From positions 1 to 9,636 of the forward strand of contig CABQCB010000050.1 of NCBI GenBank assembly GCA_902462475.1: 9,636 nt of DNA, read 5' to 3'. The stretch is from an uncultured Oscillibacter sp. (GTDB lineage: Bacteria; Bacillota_A; Clostridia; Oscillospirales; Oscillospiraceae). The position numbers were made by a program, and so were the translations under genes. The notes below the pieces were generated by a model, which made no database searches, was not told where the DNA came from, and was given only the letters and a program-made list of their open reading frames with translations. Below, in pieces: positions 1 to 7,075 of this stretch; the first letter of the stretch is position 1; every line of letters starts with the position of its first letter.

Positions 1-1
1 G

Positions 2-679
<678 letters not shown>

Positions 680-696
680 GCCATCGTCTCATGATG

Positions 697-732
697 AAAA
701 AGCGCCGCGGATCATTCCGCGGCGCTTTTTTT
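697..732 (+). terminator. Intrinsic terminator after the PFOR gene
   Basis: A perfect 11-bp stem, AGCGCCGCGGA (701-711) with TCCGCGGCGCT (716-726), closes a TCAT loop and is followed by an uninterrupted T run (726-732). Four A residues just upstream can extend the stem. It lies 17 nt after the PFOR stop codon and reads rightward. Very GC-rich and textbook in form. Confidence 0.95.
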
Positions 733-894
733 GCCCTCCGGCGGGGGCGAAGTGGAGCGGTTCTCCTGTGGGCAGGGCGAAGCGGGAAAGACGTATCGCC
801 GTTGGGGGAAGGCGGAGCCGTGCCCGCCGGCGGAGTAGCGGGGCTGTCCGCGAGGCCGGGGTCTGCCGCCTCTTCCGCCCGCAGGAGGCAAAAA

Positions 895-922
895 AAAGAG
901 GAAGCCTTTTGGCTTCCTCTTT
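895..922 (-). terminator. Bidirectional intrinsic terminator at the end of the leftward operon
   Basis: A 12-bp perfect stem, AAAGAGGAAGCC (895-906) with GGCTTCCTCTTT (911-922), has a TTTT loop. Read leftward it ends in about eight U residues (complement of 890-897) and lies 12 nt beyond the stop of the GatD-like gene, so its main job is to end the minus-strand operon. Read rightward it ends in a shorter T run to 924, so it can also back up the PFOR terminator. The two convergent units are thus insulated from each other. Confidence 0.92.
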
Positions 923-934
923 TTCGTTGGCCGA

Positions 935-1687
935 TCATTTTTTGGCGGCGTTCTCCTTTTCCAGCCGCAGCCGCAGCTGCTCCGCCGTCATGGCGTAGCC
1001 TGCCTGGGCATGGGGGAAGGAGGGCTTTTCCTCCGGCAGGGTCTGGCCCCGCCGGGCGTAGATGGCCTGGACCACCGTCTCCAGCAGACGGGGGTTTTTC
1101 ACCAGCAGGGGGCCGGTGAGCTCGGAGGCAAATACGTTGCCCTTGTGATAGCCCTCGGCGCCGCCCTGGGACTCGTTGCCAAAGCCCATGGTGCACGCGG
1201 TGAGAAGCGGGGTCTCCACGCCGCGGATCAGGGCGCACTTGTTCATAAAGCCCACGATGACCTGGTCAAAAAGATCCGTGGGACCGAACACATCGCCTAC
1301 GATGCGCTGGGCCTGACGCTGGACCGTGAACTCCGCGAGGCCCAGACCCGCCTGTTCGGTGCCGTCGGCGGCGGTGATGGACTTGCCCAGAAGCTCCATG
1401 GCCGTGCCCGCAAAGAGCATGGGCAGGTCTTCTGCGGCTCCCTTGCACAGGGCGTCGCCCCAGGGACGCAGCTGCTCCAGGGCGAAGTCCGCGGCGCGCT
1501 CGGTGCCTGCGCCCAGGAACAAAAAGTCGTAGTCCGTGAGAGAGGCCGGGGTTTCGCCGGGACGCAGGGCGTCCACGGTCACCGTGCAGCCCAGGGCCTC
1601 CAGATACCGGCGCAGCACGGAGAGGTTGGCATAGCTGCCGTACAGACTCATCAGGTCCGGATAGATGTGCAGGATCTTCACTTCCAT
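935..1687 (-). CDS. GatD-like class I glutamine amidotransferase homologue lacking the catalytic Cys and His
   Basis: 250 aa, close to the length of known GatD (about 240-260 aa). In Gram-positive bacteria GatD hydrolyses glutamine and passes ammonia to MurT, which amidates D-Glu of lipid II. Family resemblance runs the whole length: N-terminal LHIYPDLMSLYGSYANLSVLR, then FLGAGTER (usual GGGSDREQ region), DGTEQAGLGLAEF, GDVFG, VIVGFMN (usual VGFENH), GFGNES, and NVFASELTGPLL (usual NLLGTYLHGPLL). The nucleophile elbow that normally reads ICGGYQLLG is FAGTAMELLG here, so the Cys is replaced by Gly, and the catalytic His of YLHGP is Thr (ELTGP). No frameshift or stop is present, and expression signals are good, so this is an intact pseudoenzyme or a family member with another activity. 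The chosen start is the ATG at 1685-1687 with AAAGGAGG 7 nt upstream; an upstream ATG at 1711 has no ribosome site. It begins 2 nt after the MurT-like gene stops, implying translational coupling. It is the last gene of the operon. Confidence 0.85.
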   Translation of the reverse strand: MEVKILHIYPDLMSLYGSYANLSVLRRYLEALGCTVTVDALRPGETPASLTDYDFLFLGAGTERAADFALEQLRPWGDALCKGAAEDLPMLFAGTAMELLGKSITAADGTEQAGLGLAEFTVQRQAQRIVGDVFGPTDLFDQVIVGFMNKCALIRGVETPLLTACTMGFGNESQGGAEGYHKGNVFASELTGPLLVKNPRLLETVVQAIYARRGQTLPEEKPSFPHAQAGYAMTAEQLRLRLEKENAAKK

Positions 1688-1689
1688 GC

Positions 1690-3024
1690 TCACGCCTCCT
1701 TTTTCACACACGGCAGGTCCAGCAGCTTGTCCCGGTCGGAGAAGCAGGTCACCACGAACAGCTCCTCGCTGCCCTGGGCGGCCAGGTCCTCCGCGGCCTT
1801 GCGGATGTCCGGCTCCACGGTGAGCTTTTCCGGGGCGATGGCGGTGAAGGAGAAGCGCTCGGCAAGGTCGGCGCAGTAGCGGCCGGAGAGGACCACCCGC
1901 TGCACGGACTCACAGGCCAAACGGTCGAAGTCGATGTCCCACAGCCAGCTGGTCTCGCTGGTGAAGTACTTGCGGCTCACCGCGTCCACGATCACCAGCA
2001 CGGAGCAGGGCGTCCTGGCGGCAGCGATGTAGCGCAGGTTCGTGTCGTAGGCAATGGAGTTTTCGTGCTTGCTGGTCAGCAGCACGCCCCGGTGGGCGCC
2101 CAGGGTGAACTTCTGCATCCGGCCGTTGCGCAGGATGTAGTTGTTGATGACGCCGGCGGCGGTGTCGGCGGCGATGCCCACCTCCCGGCAGGCGGCGTAG
2201 GCGGCCAGGATGTTGTAGACGTTGTAGATGCTGCGGAAAGCCAGCTGGATGGTGATGGAGCCGTCGATGGTCAGCCGGCCGGTGTCCAGATCCAGGGCGG
2301 TGGCGGTGTAGTCGGTGGCGGGCTTATGGTGGCCGCAGCCGGTGCACCGGTAGGCGCCGATGTGGTTATAGTGGACGTAGTCATACTCCATGGGCGCGTG
2401 GCACACCGGGCAGTAGGCCCCGTCGTGGTAGACGCCGGTGGGGGCGTCCGTGGAGATGGAGCAGCGGTCCAGACCGAACCACTTCACCTTCTCCTGGCCC
2501 TGGGCAAAGCAGCTGGAAAGGGGATCGTCAGCGTTGAGGATCAGCTCCGTGTCCGGGTGCATGGCGGGCTTCAATGCCTCATACACCCACTCGGGATGGC
2601 CATTGCGGGTCAGCTGGTCCCGGTAGAGGTTGGTGACCACGAAATGGGTGGGGTGGAAATAGCGGAAGCTGTGGGCGGCATAGCGCTCGTCGGACTCGAT
2701 GAGCAGCACGTCCGCCTTCACCCGGCCGGAGAGGGTGGCATGGGTGAGGATGGTGGTGGTGACGCCCTCGATCTGGTTGGAGCCCTCCTGGTTGTAGACC
2801 ACGGTCTTGCCGCCGGCGCGCAAAATGGCGGCGATCATCTCCACGGTGGAGGTCTTTCCGTTGCTGCCGGTGACGGCCACGATGTAGCCGGGCAGCTGCA
2901 CCCGGCGCAGGATGTCCGGGCAGATCTTCAGGGCGTACTTGCCGGGCAGGGAGCTGCCCTTGCCGATGAGGGAGCCTACCGCGTGACCCAGCTTGCACAC
3001 CAGGATGGCCAGAAGCAGCCTCAT
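1690..3024 (-). CDS. murT: MurT-like Mur ligase family protein (lipid II isoglutaminyl synthase ATPase-subunit homologue)
   Basis: 444 aa, matching the usual MurT length (about 435-460). MurT is the ATP-dependent ligase half of the MurT/GatD complex that amidates the D-Glu of lipid II on the cytoplasmic membrane face. Visible in order: the MurT-type N-terminus (about 1-40, with LPGKYALKICPDIL), ATP-binding GSNGKTST (about 53-60), EGSNQIEGVTT, the Mur-ligase acidic motif IESDE (about 110), NLYRDQL, a four-cysteine zinc ribbon inserted in the middle domain (CPVC about 205-208, CTGC about 226-229), YNVYNILAAYA, and a C-terminal DUF1727-type domain. There the usual 'NDN-ADG-D-SW-WD' stretch reads VDAVSRKYFTSETSWLWD, so residues normally facing the GatD active site differ. 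The start ATG at 3022-3024 overlaps the stop of the cyclase gene by 4 nt (ATGA), giving coupled translation; AAGGAG lies 11 nt upstream. The gene name is by homology; classical lipid II amidation is doubtful because of the partner's missing catalytic residues. Confidence 0.88.
   Translation of the reverse strand: MRLLLAILVCKLGHAVGSLIGKGSSLPGKYALKICPDILRRVQLPGYIVAVTGSNGKTSTVEMIAAILRAGGKTVVYNQEGSNQIEGVTTTILTHATLSGRVKADVLLIESDERYAAHSFRYFHPTHFVVTNLYRDQLTRNGHPEWVYEALKPAMHPDTELILNADDPLSSCFAQGQEKVKWFGLDRCSISTDAPTGVYHDGAYCPVCHAPMEYDYVHYNHIGAYRCTGCGHHKPATDYTATALDLDTGRLTIDGSITIQLAFRSIYNVYNILAAYAACREVGIAADTAAGVINNYILRNGRMQKFTLGAHRGVLLTSKHENSIAYDTNLRYIAAARTPCSVLVIVDAVSRKYFTSETSWLWDIDFDRLACESVQRVVLSGRYCADLAERFSFTAIAPEKLTVEPDIRKAAEDLAAQGSEELFVVTCFSDRDKLLDLPCVKKEA
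1695..1702 (-). promoter_or_regulatory. Ribosome binding site deciding the start of the GatD-like gene
   Basis: On the minus strand AAAGGAGG ends 7 nt before the ATG at 1685-1687. It lies inside the last codons of the MurT-like gene. It rules out the longer ATG at 1711, which precedes this site, and removes eight residues (MCEKGGVS) from the longest possible protein. Confidence 0.88.
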
Positions 3025-3692
3025 TCCTCGCTCATCTCCTTTTCGGGGAAGTCGCGGAACTCAGCGATGGCCCGGACGGGGGCGCCGTCGGCCCCGGCGT
3101 ACTTGATGGGCAGGGCGAAGAACATGACGTCCGTCCGGCCCAGGAGCTTTTTCAGGCACAGGTTCTCCACGATCACAAGACCGCCGCCCAGCAGCACATG
3201 GTGGGCCGGATACACGCCGGAGGACAGGGGGTCCACGCTGATGGCGTCGGTGCCCACGCCCTTGAGGCCGCAGGAGACCAGATACCGGGCGGCCTCTTCA
3301 TCCAGCACGGGGAACTCCTCGGACAAGAAGGCCTCCGTGCCCCACTTCTTCTCCCAGCCGGTGTAGAGCAGGGCGTATTCCGCGCAGCGAAGATACCCGT
3401 TCTGGGAGCGGAGGAAGTCGGCGGTGATGCAGGAGCCGGGGGCAAAGTGGCTCACGTCGATGACGGCGGCCCGCCCGCAGAACTGGGAGGGGGGCAGCTG
3501 GTCCAGTCCGCAGCCGTCGGGCAGGATGTGGCGAGGGGCGTCCATGTGGGTGCCCGTGTGGGAGCCGATCTGCAAAAGGGTCTCCCGGGCGCCGTCGTGG
3601 GTGAGGGTACGGGTGGAGGAAAAGGCGGGGCGGGGGGTGCCGGGATAGACGAAGGTCTCCGGCGAGATGGTGTGAGTCAGGTCGATAATCAT
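3021..3692 (-). CDS. Cyclase family protein (kynurenine formamidase-like metal hydrolase)
   Basis: 223 aa, typical for the cyclase/kynurenine formamidase family (about 200-230). These are cytoplasmic metal-dependent amide or ester hydrolases with varied substrates, including N-formylkynurenine, isatin and polyketide cyclisation. The N-terminal MIIDLTHTISPETFVYPG is the usual opening. The metal-binding signature HxGTHxDxPxH is complete at residues 45-55 (HTGTHMDAPRH: H45, H49, D51, H55). Further family features are GVGTDAISVDP and a C-terminal FFALPIKYAGADGAPVRAIA. The start is taken as ATG at 3690-3692, with GGAAGG 7 nt upstream; a TTG six bases earlier sits directly on the ribosome site and is unlikely. 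It begins 12 nt after mnmG stops and ends overlapping the MurT-like start. No tryptophan-degradation genes are nearby, so kynurenine as substrate is not supported; the true substrate is unknown. Confidence 0.9.
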   Translation of the reverse strand: MIIDLTHTISPETFVYPGTPRPAFSSTRTLTHDGARETLLQIGSHTGTHMDAPRHILPDGCGLDQLPPSQFCGRAAVIDVSHFAPGSCITADFLRSQNGYLRCAEYALLYTGWEKKWGTEAFLSEEFPVLDEEAARYLVSCGLKGVGTDAISVDPLSSGVYPAHHVLLGGGLVIVENLCLKKLLGRTDVMFFALPIKYAGADGAPVRAIAEFRDFPEKEMSEE

Positions 3693-3704
3693 GGGCAATC
3701 CTTC

Positions 3705-5591
3705 CTATTGATTAGTATCGGTCTTGGCGTGTTCCAGATAGATCATCAGGGCGGTCAGGTCCGCCGGGGAGACACCGCTGATCCGGGAGGCCTGTCCCAG
3801 ATCCAGCGGCTGCACGGCGGAGAGCTTTTCCCGGGCCTCCAGGCGTAAGCCCTGGATGGCGCTGTAATCCAGCCCGGGGGGAAGCTTGCGGGATTCCATT
3901 TTCTGAAAATCCTCCACCTGCTTTTGCTGGCGGCGGATGTAGCCTTCGTATTTCACGCTGATCTCCACCTGCTCGGCCACGTCCGCCGGCAGGTCCGGCC
4001 GGCCCGGGTCAAAGGGGGAGAGGTCCTCATAGTGCAGCTGGGGCCTGCGCAGCAGGGACAAAAGGGAGGCCCCGTCGCCCACGTCCGCGGTGCCCTTTTG
4101 GGCCAGCAGGGCGGAAAGGGCCGGGGAAGGCGCCACGCCCGTGTGGGTCAGGCGGCGGATCTCCGCCTCCACGGCGCGGCGCTTTTCCTCCACCTGGGCC
4201 AGCTGCTCGTCGGACACCAATCCGATCTCCCAGCCCCGGCGGGCAAGGCGCAGATCGGCGTTGTCCTGGCGCAGCACCAGGCGGTATTCGCTGCGGGAGG
4301 TCATGATGCGGTAGGGCTCACCCGTGCCCTTGGTCACCAGATCGTCGATGAGGGTGCCGATGTAGCTCTCCGACCGGGAGAGCAGGAACGGAGAGAGGCC
4401 CCGGAGCTTCCGGGCGGCGTTGACGCCGGCCACGAAGCCCTGCACGGCGGCCTCCTCGTAGCCGGAGGAGCCGTTGAACTGTCCGGCGCCGTAGAGGCCG
4501 GGCACGGCCTTCACCTCCAGCGTGGGGGCCAGGGCCAAGGGATCGATGCAGTCGTATTCGATGGCGTAGGCGGGGCGGGTCATGACGGCCCGGCGCAGCC
4601 CCGGTACGCTGTGGAGCATTTGTACCTGGATCTCCTCCGGCATGGAGGAGGAAAAGCCCTGGATGTAAAGCTCCTCCGTGTCCAGCCCCATGGGCTCCAC
4701 AAAGAGCTGGTGGCGCTGCTTGTCCGGAAAGCGGACGATCTTCGTCTCGAAGGAGGGGCAGTACCGGGGCCCCACGCCCTCGATGAGGCCGGAGTACATG
4801 GGGGCCTTGTCCAGGTTCTCCTGGACGATGCGCTTGGTCTCTTCCGTGGTCCAGGTGAGATAGCACACGGCCTTGTTTTCCGGCGCGGCCGTGGTGGAAT
4901 AGGAAAACGGAACGGGCAGCTCGTCGCCCGGCTGGAGCTCCATCTCGTCAAAGTCCACCGTGGCGGCATGGACCCGGGGGGGCGTGCCGGTCTTGAACCG
5001 GCGCAGGGGCAGTCCCAGGCGCTCCAGAGCGCCGGTCAGGCGGAGGGCGGCGTGCATGCCGTCAGGGCCCGAGGACTCCACGCACTCGCCGATGATGGTG
5101 CGGCCGGAGAGGTAGGTGCCCGTGGCCAGGATGACGGCCTTTACGGAAAACACCGCCCCCGTGGACAGCACCACGGCGCTCACGGCGCCGTTTTCCGTGC
5201 GGATGTCCACCACCTCGCCCTGACGGACGGTCAGGTGGGGCGTGGTCTCCAGCACGTGCTTCATGTACGCCTGGTACTTCCGCCGGTCTGCCTGGGCCCG
5301 GAGGCTCCACACAGCGGGGCCCTTGCCCTTGTTCAAAAGCCGGTACTGGATGCAGCACGCGTCTGCGGCCCGGGCCATCTCGCCGCCCAGGGCGTCCAGC
5401 TCCCGGACCAGATGGCCCTTGCCGGTGCCGCCGATGGCCGGGTTGCAGGGCATGTTGCCCACGGCATCCAGGTTGATGGTGAGAATCACGGTCTCAAGGC
5501 CCAGCCGGGCGGCCGCCAGGGCCGCCTCAATGCCGGCGTGACCGGCGCCGATGACGGCAATATCAAATTGTCCCGCGGGAAATTCGCTCAT
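3705..5591 (-). CDS. mnmG: tRNA uridine-5-carboxymethylaminomethyl(34) synthesis enzyme MnmG (GidA)
   Basis: 628 aa, the same length as E. coli MnmG (629). With MnmE it uses FAD, methylene-tetrahydrofolate and glycine or ammonia to modify U34 of tRNAs reading split codon boxes. Visible: the N-terminal FAD dinucleotide fold [19 protein letters not shown] (about 13-31); the conserved Cys motif [20 protein letters not shown] (about 46-65); GidA signature 1 [19 protein letters not shown] with the second functional Cys; the second signature [17 protein letters not shown]; a conserved [16 protein letters not shown] segment; and the C-terminal helical domain ending in [18 protein letters not shown], which binds MnmE and tRNA. 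The start ATG at 5589-5591 follows the metallophosphoesterase stop by 7 nt, with a modest GTGAGGT ribosome site. mnmG usually sits beside mnmE, rsmG or jag near the origin. Here no mnmE is visible and the neighbours are unusual, although mnmE could lie outside the window. Confidence 0.97.
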   Translation of the reverse strand: MSEFPAGQFDIAVIGAGHAGIEAALAAARLGLETVILTINLDAVGNMPCNPAIGGTGKGHLVRELDALGGEMARAADACCIQYRLLNKGKGPAVWSLRAQADRRKYQAYMKHVLETTPHLTVRQGEVVDIRTENGAVSAVVLSTGAVFSVKAVILATGTYLSGRTIIGECVESSGPDGMHAALRLTGALERLGLPLRRFKTGTPPRVHAATVDFDEMELQPGDELPVPFSYSTTAAPENKAVCYLTWTTEETKRIVQENLDKAPMYSGLIEGVGPRYCPSFETKIVRFPDKQRHQLFVEPMGLDTEELYIQGFSSSMPEEIQVQMLHSVPGLRRAVMTRPAYAIEYDCIDPLALAPTLEVKAVPGLYGAGQFNGSSGYEEAAVQGFVAGVNAARKLRGLSPFLLSRSESYIGTLIDDLVTKGTGEPYRIMTSRSEYRLVLRQDNADLRLARRGWEIGLVSDEQLAQVEEKRRAVEAEIRRLTHTGVAPSPALSALLAQKGTADVGDGASLLSLLRRPQLHYEDLSPFDPGRPDLPADVAEQVEISVKYEGYIRRQQKQVEDFQKMESRKLPPGLDYSAIQGLRLEAREKLSAVQPLDLGQASRISGVSPADLTALMIYLEHAKTDTNQ

Positions 5592-5598
5592 ACAAACC

Positions 5599-6459
5599 TC
5601 ACTGCGCCCCGGTGTGCAGCGTCAGCACCGCTACCTCCGGCCGGTTGAACAGGCGGAAGGAGGGCCCGGAGTTGCCAAGACCCCGGGTGACGAACAGCGT
5701 GGCGCCGTTTTCGTAGTAAAGCCCCGCCGTGTAGGAGGGGAAGAGTTTGAGATCATGGGAGATGAGCCCGTCGGTAAAGGGCAGGCGGATGATGCCGCCG
5801 TGGGCATGGCCGGAGACCACCAGATCCGCCCCCAGCAGGCTGTACTGCCCGGCGAAGCGGCCGTTGCGGTGGGCCAGCAGGATCCAGAAGGGGTCGCCCC
5901 ACTTCTGGGCGATCTCGGCGGCCAGGGCCTCGGGGGACTTCTGGTCGGCGTACCCGTTGGGGTCGTCGATGCCGGCCAGCACGATGGTGTCCCCGGACCG
6001 CTCCAGAGTCACCGCCTGGTTGGAAAGGACGGTGACGCCGTGGTCGGACAGGGTCTTTTTCAAAGCGGGCACGTCTCCCAAGGCCCACTCGTGGTTGCCG
6101 GTGACATAGTAGGTGGGAGCAATGGCGCTGAGGCCTGCGGCGATGGACGCGGCGTACCCCTCCGGCTGTGGGCGGTACTGGTCTATGAGGTCGCCCACCA
6201 CGAAGATGTATTCCGGCGATTGCTCCGCCACCGTCTCCAGCAGGGTCTCGTTGTCCCGGCCGAACTGAGCCGAGTGCAGGTCGCTGAGCACCACGATCCG
6301 GCAGCCGTCAAACCCCGGGGGAAGGGTGGGGAAAGCGGGGTCGAAGTGCGACACCACTAGGGAGGTGTTGTTCCACCAAAGAAAAACGGCCACAAGAATG
6401 ACCGCCATGAACAGCCGTGCCGCCCGGAAGGAGCGGCGCAGTCGTCTTTTTTTTGCCAT
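5599..6459 (-). CDS. Membrane-anchored metallophosphoesterase (YkuE/YaeI-like)
   Basis: 286 aa. A basic N-terminus ([15 protein letters not shown]) followed by one hydrophobic segment (about 16-29, [14 protein letters not shown]) indicates an N-in signal anchor, with the catalytic domain outside the membrane. The calcineurin-like motifs are complete: DLH (D60, H62), GD (D90 in VVGDLID), GNHEW (N122, H123), LAHR (H197) and GHAHGG (H218, H220), the ligands of a two-metal phosphoesterase site. Relatives include B. subtilis YkuE and E. coli YaeI (LpxG/UDP-diacylglucosamine-type phosphohydrolases and wall-associated esterases); the substrate here is unknown. The start chosen is ATG at 6457-6459 with GAGGAGG 8 nt upstream. 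A longer GTG start at 6495 would put the ribosome site inside the gene and precede the basic region. It is the first gene of the leftward operon, 80 nt from the predicted transcription start. Confidence 0.92.
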   Translation of the reverse strand: MAKKRRLRRSFRAARLFMAVILVAVFLWWNNTSLVVSHFDPAFPTLPPGFDGCRIVVLSDLHSAQFGRDNETLLETVAEQSPEYIFVVGDLIDQYRPQPEGYAASIAAGLSAIAPTYYVTGNHEWALGDVPALKKTLSDHGVTVLSNQAVTLERSGDTIVLAGIDDPNGYADQKSPEALAAEIAQKWGDPFWILLAHRNGRFAGQYSLLGADLVVSGHAHGGIIRLPFTDGLISHDLKLFPSYTAGLYYENGATLFVTRGLGNSGPSFRLFNRPEVAVLTLHTGAQ

Positions 6460-6467
6460 AGATGCGG

Positions 6468-6474
6468 CCTCCTC
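6468..6474 (-). promoter_or_regulatory. Ribosome binding site deciding the metallophosphoesterase start
   Basis: On the minus strand GAGGAGG lies 8 nt before the ATG at 6457-6459. This strong site fixes the start there and argues against the GTG at 6493-6495, which lies upstream of it. Confidence 0.85.
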
Positions 6475-6520
6475 AGCCGCCAATGTAAAAAACACAGGAA
6501 ATGTGTGAAAAGTGCTTGAA

Positions 6521-6538
6521 ACATGGCCCGAGCCATGT
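6521..6538 (-). promoter_or_regulatory. Palindrome at the 5' end of the leftward operon transcript
   Basis: A perfect 7-bp inverted repeat, ACATGGC (6521-6527) and GCCATGT (6532-6538), has a CCGA spacer. The predicted transcription start from the TATAAT at 6546-6551 falls at about 6539, so the palindrome would be the first 18 or so nt of the mRNA. It could be a 5'-terminal hairpin that stabilises the message or a repressor operator lying just downstream of the promoter. The symmetry is seen; the function is inferred. Confidence 0.55.
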
Positions 6539-6545
6539 ATGGAAC

Positions 6546-6554
6546 ATTATAACA
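6546..6554 (-). promoter_or_regulatory. Extended -10 promoter for the leftward five-gene operon
   Basis: On the minus strand the sequence is TGtTATAAT: a perfect TATAAT (6551-6546) with the extended TG one base upstream. No good -35 hexamer is seen 16-18 nt upstream (around 6569-6574 it reads CGCCAC), as is common for extended -10 promoters. The predicted start of transcription near 6539 gives an 80-nt leader before the metallophosphoesterase ATG. Confidence 0.75.
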
Positions 6555-6704
6555 TAAGAGAGATTGCCGTGGCGAGAGAAAAAATAGACAAAGAAGTGCA
6601 TCAAACAGCGGAAAAATCCCGTGGAGTGGGCGATTGGCCGGGCGGCGGCGCCGTTGTCCGGCGGAAGGGGCAGCGGCGCCCCAGAGTGGAGTATGGCAAA
6701 TCTG

Positions 6705-6716
6705 CATAAAATTATG
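6705..6716. promoter_or_regulatory. AT-rich inverted repeat CATAA-AA-TTATG, possible operator
   Basis: A short dyad (CATAA and TTATG, 2-nt spacer) stands in an abruptly AT-rich tract (about 6701-6735). It lies 31 nt upstream of the -35 of the small-ORF promoter and about 150 nt upstream of the leftward promoter. It resembles the general shape of ArgR-type boxes (AT-rich, 5-bp arms), but the match is too short to name a regulator. Confidence 0.3.
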
Positions 6717-6747
6717 TTAATAATTTGTGAAATAAGGAGAAAAACAC

Positions 6748-6775
6748 TTGCGCTGCAAAAAAAACGTGCTATACT
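6748..6775 (+). promoter_or_regulatory. Sigma-A type promoter for the small ORF
   Basis: A -35 TTGCGC (6748-6753) and a -10 TATACT (6770-6775) are separated by 16 nt that include an A tract. The predicted start near 6782 leaves a leader of about 26 nt before the ATG at 6808. The site lies in the most AT-rich part of the intergenic region. Confidence 0.75.
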
Positions 6776-6807
6776 GTAAACAGAACAACGAGAAAGGAGG
6801 AATGACT

Positions 6808-6888
6808 ATGATGCAGTGGAACCGTGCGTTTGACGACGTGGACGATCTGATCTTTATGGATTGTGACTGGAACAAGAGCGATCGATAA
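6808..6888 (+). CDS. 26-aa acidic small protein of unknown function on its own transcript
   Basis: The short ORF begins MMQWNRAFDDVDD and ends DCDWNKSDR before TAA at 6886-6888. A perfect AAAGGAGG (6793-6800) lies 7 nt before the ATG at 6808-6810. An in-frame ATG at 6802 is only 1 nt from the site and an ATG at 6811 is 10 nt away, so 6808 is preferred. The peptide has seven Asp against three basic residues, two Trp, two Phe and one Cys, and no membrane segment or signal peptide. It has its own sigma-A promoter (6748-6775) and an intrinsic terminator starting 20 nt after the stop, giving a transcript of about 155 nt. That arrangement argues for a real, separately expressed gene rather than a chance ORF. 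I do not recognise a family. Alternatives are a leader peptide or an sRNA whose ORF is secondary, although the terminator is not followed at once by a gene that it would obviously attenuate. Confidence 0.6.
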   Translation: MMQWNRAFDDVDDLIFMDCDWNKSDR

Positions 6889-6907
6889 AAAGCAAATCGG
6901 GAAGGAA

Positions 6908-6936
6908 CCACGCCGGGAAAGGGCGTGGGCTTTTTT
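6908..6936 (+). terminator. Intrinsic terminator of the small-ORF transcript
   Basis: A 7-bp perfect stem, CCACGCC (6908-6914) with GGCGTGG (6922-6928), has a 7-nt loop (GGGAAAG) and is followed by GC and six T residues (6931-6936). It ends a transcript of about 155 nt starting near 6782. Confidence 0.88.
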
Positions 6937-7001
6937 CTTATTGGGACCATTCCGCAGGGACGCAGCACGGCTGACAGGCCGCCGCCCCGGCGGAGCAGCG
7001 T

Positions 7002-7036
7002 CTGCCGCCTGGGGTGGCAGGCGATTTTTCTTTTTT
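7002..7036 (+). terminator. Possible secondary terminator hairpin with T-rich tail
   Basis: CTGCCGCC (7002-7009) pairs with GGTGGCAG (7013-7020), with one G-U and a 3-nt loop. GCGA follows, then TTTTTCTTTTTT (7025-7036). The 4-nt gap before the T run is less than ideal, so this is a backup terminator at best. A separate GC hairpin, CCGCCG/CGGCGG, sits at 6979-6993 with no T run. Confidence 0.4.
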
Positions 7037-7048
7037 ATGGTACAAAAT

Positions 7049-7075
7049 ATGGAAAAATCCGTGGATTTTTTCCAT
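7049..7075. promoter_or_regulatory. Long AT-rich palindrome upstream of the lipoprotein gene (candidate operator)
   Basis: ATGGAAAAATCC (7049-7060) and GGATTTTTTCCAT (7063-7075) form an inverted repeat of 12 bp with a single extra T and a 2-nt centre (GT). The tiny centre suits a dimeric repressor site better than an RNA hairpin. Its right arm overlaps the candidate -35 of the lipoprotein promoter, where a bound protein would block transcription. Confidence 0.5.

Noticed and set aside
733..890. Small gene or RNA between the convergent terminators
   Set aside because: GC-rich sequence with no ribosome site, no promoter and no supported ORF; scattered short CG palindromes such as CGCCGGCG are expected from composition.
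935..1687. Frameshift or pseudogene explanation for the missing GatD catalytic residues
   Set aside because: The flanking residues align with GatD on both sides without a frame change and there is no internal stop; the changes look like substitutions in an intact gene.
1010..3848. Long plus-strand ORFs (1010-1879, 2065-3366, 3198-3848) opposite the GatD-, MurT- and cyclase-like genes
   Set aside because: All lie antisense to genes with clear motifs and give repetitive Gly/Val/His-rich translations with no recognisable domain.
3924..5648. 574-codon plus-strand ORF opposite mnmG
   Set aside because: It is an antisense shadow in GC-rich DNA: low-complexity Gly/His/Gln/Val-rich product, no ribosome site, and mnmG on the other strand has complete family motifs along the whole stretch.
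6512..6709. 65-codon plus-strand ORF in the divergent intergenic region
   Set aside because: It overlaps the leftward promoter and palindrome, has no ribosome site and shows no recognisable sequence; bases 6560-6700 otherwise show nothing convincing.
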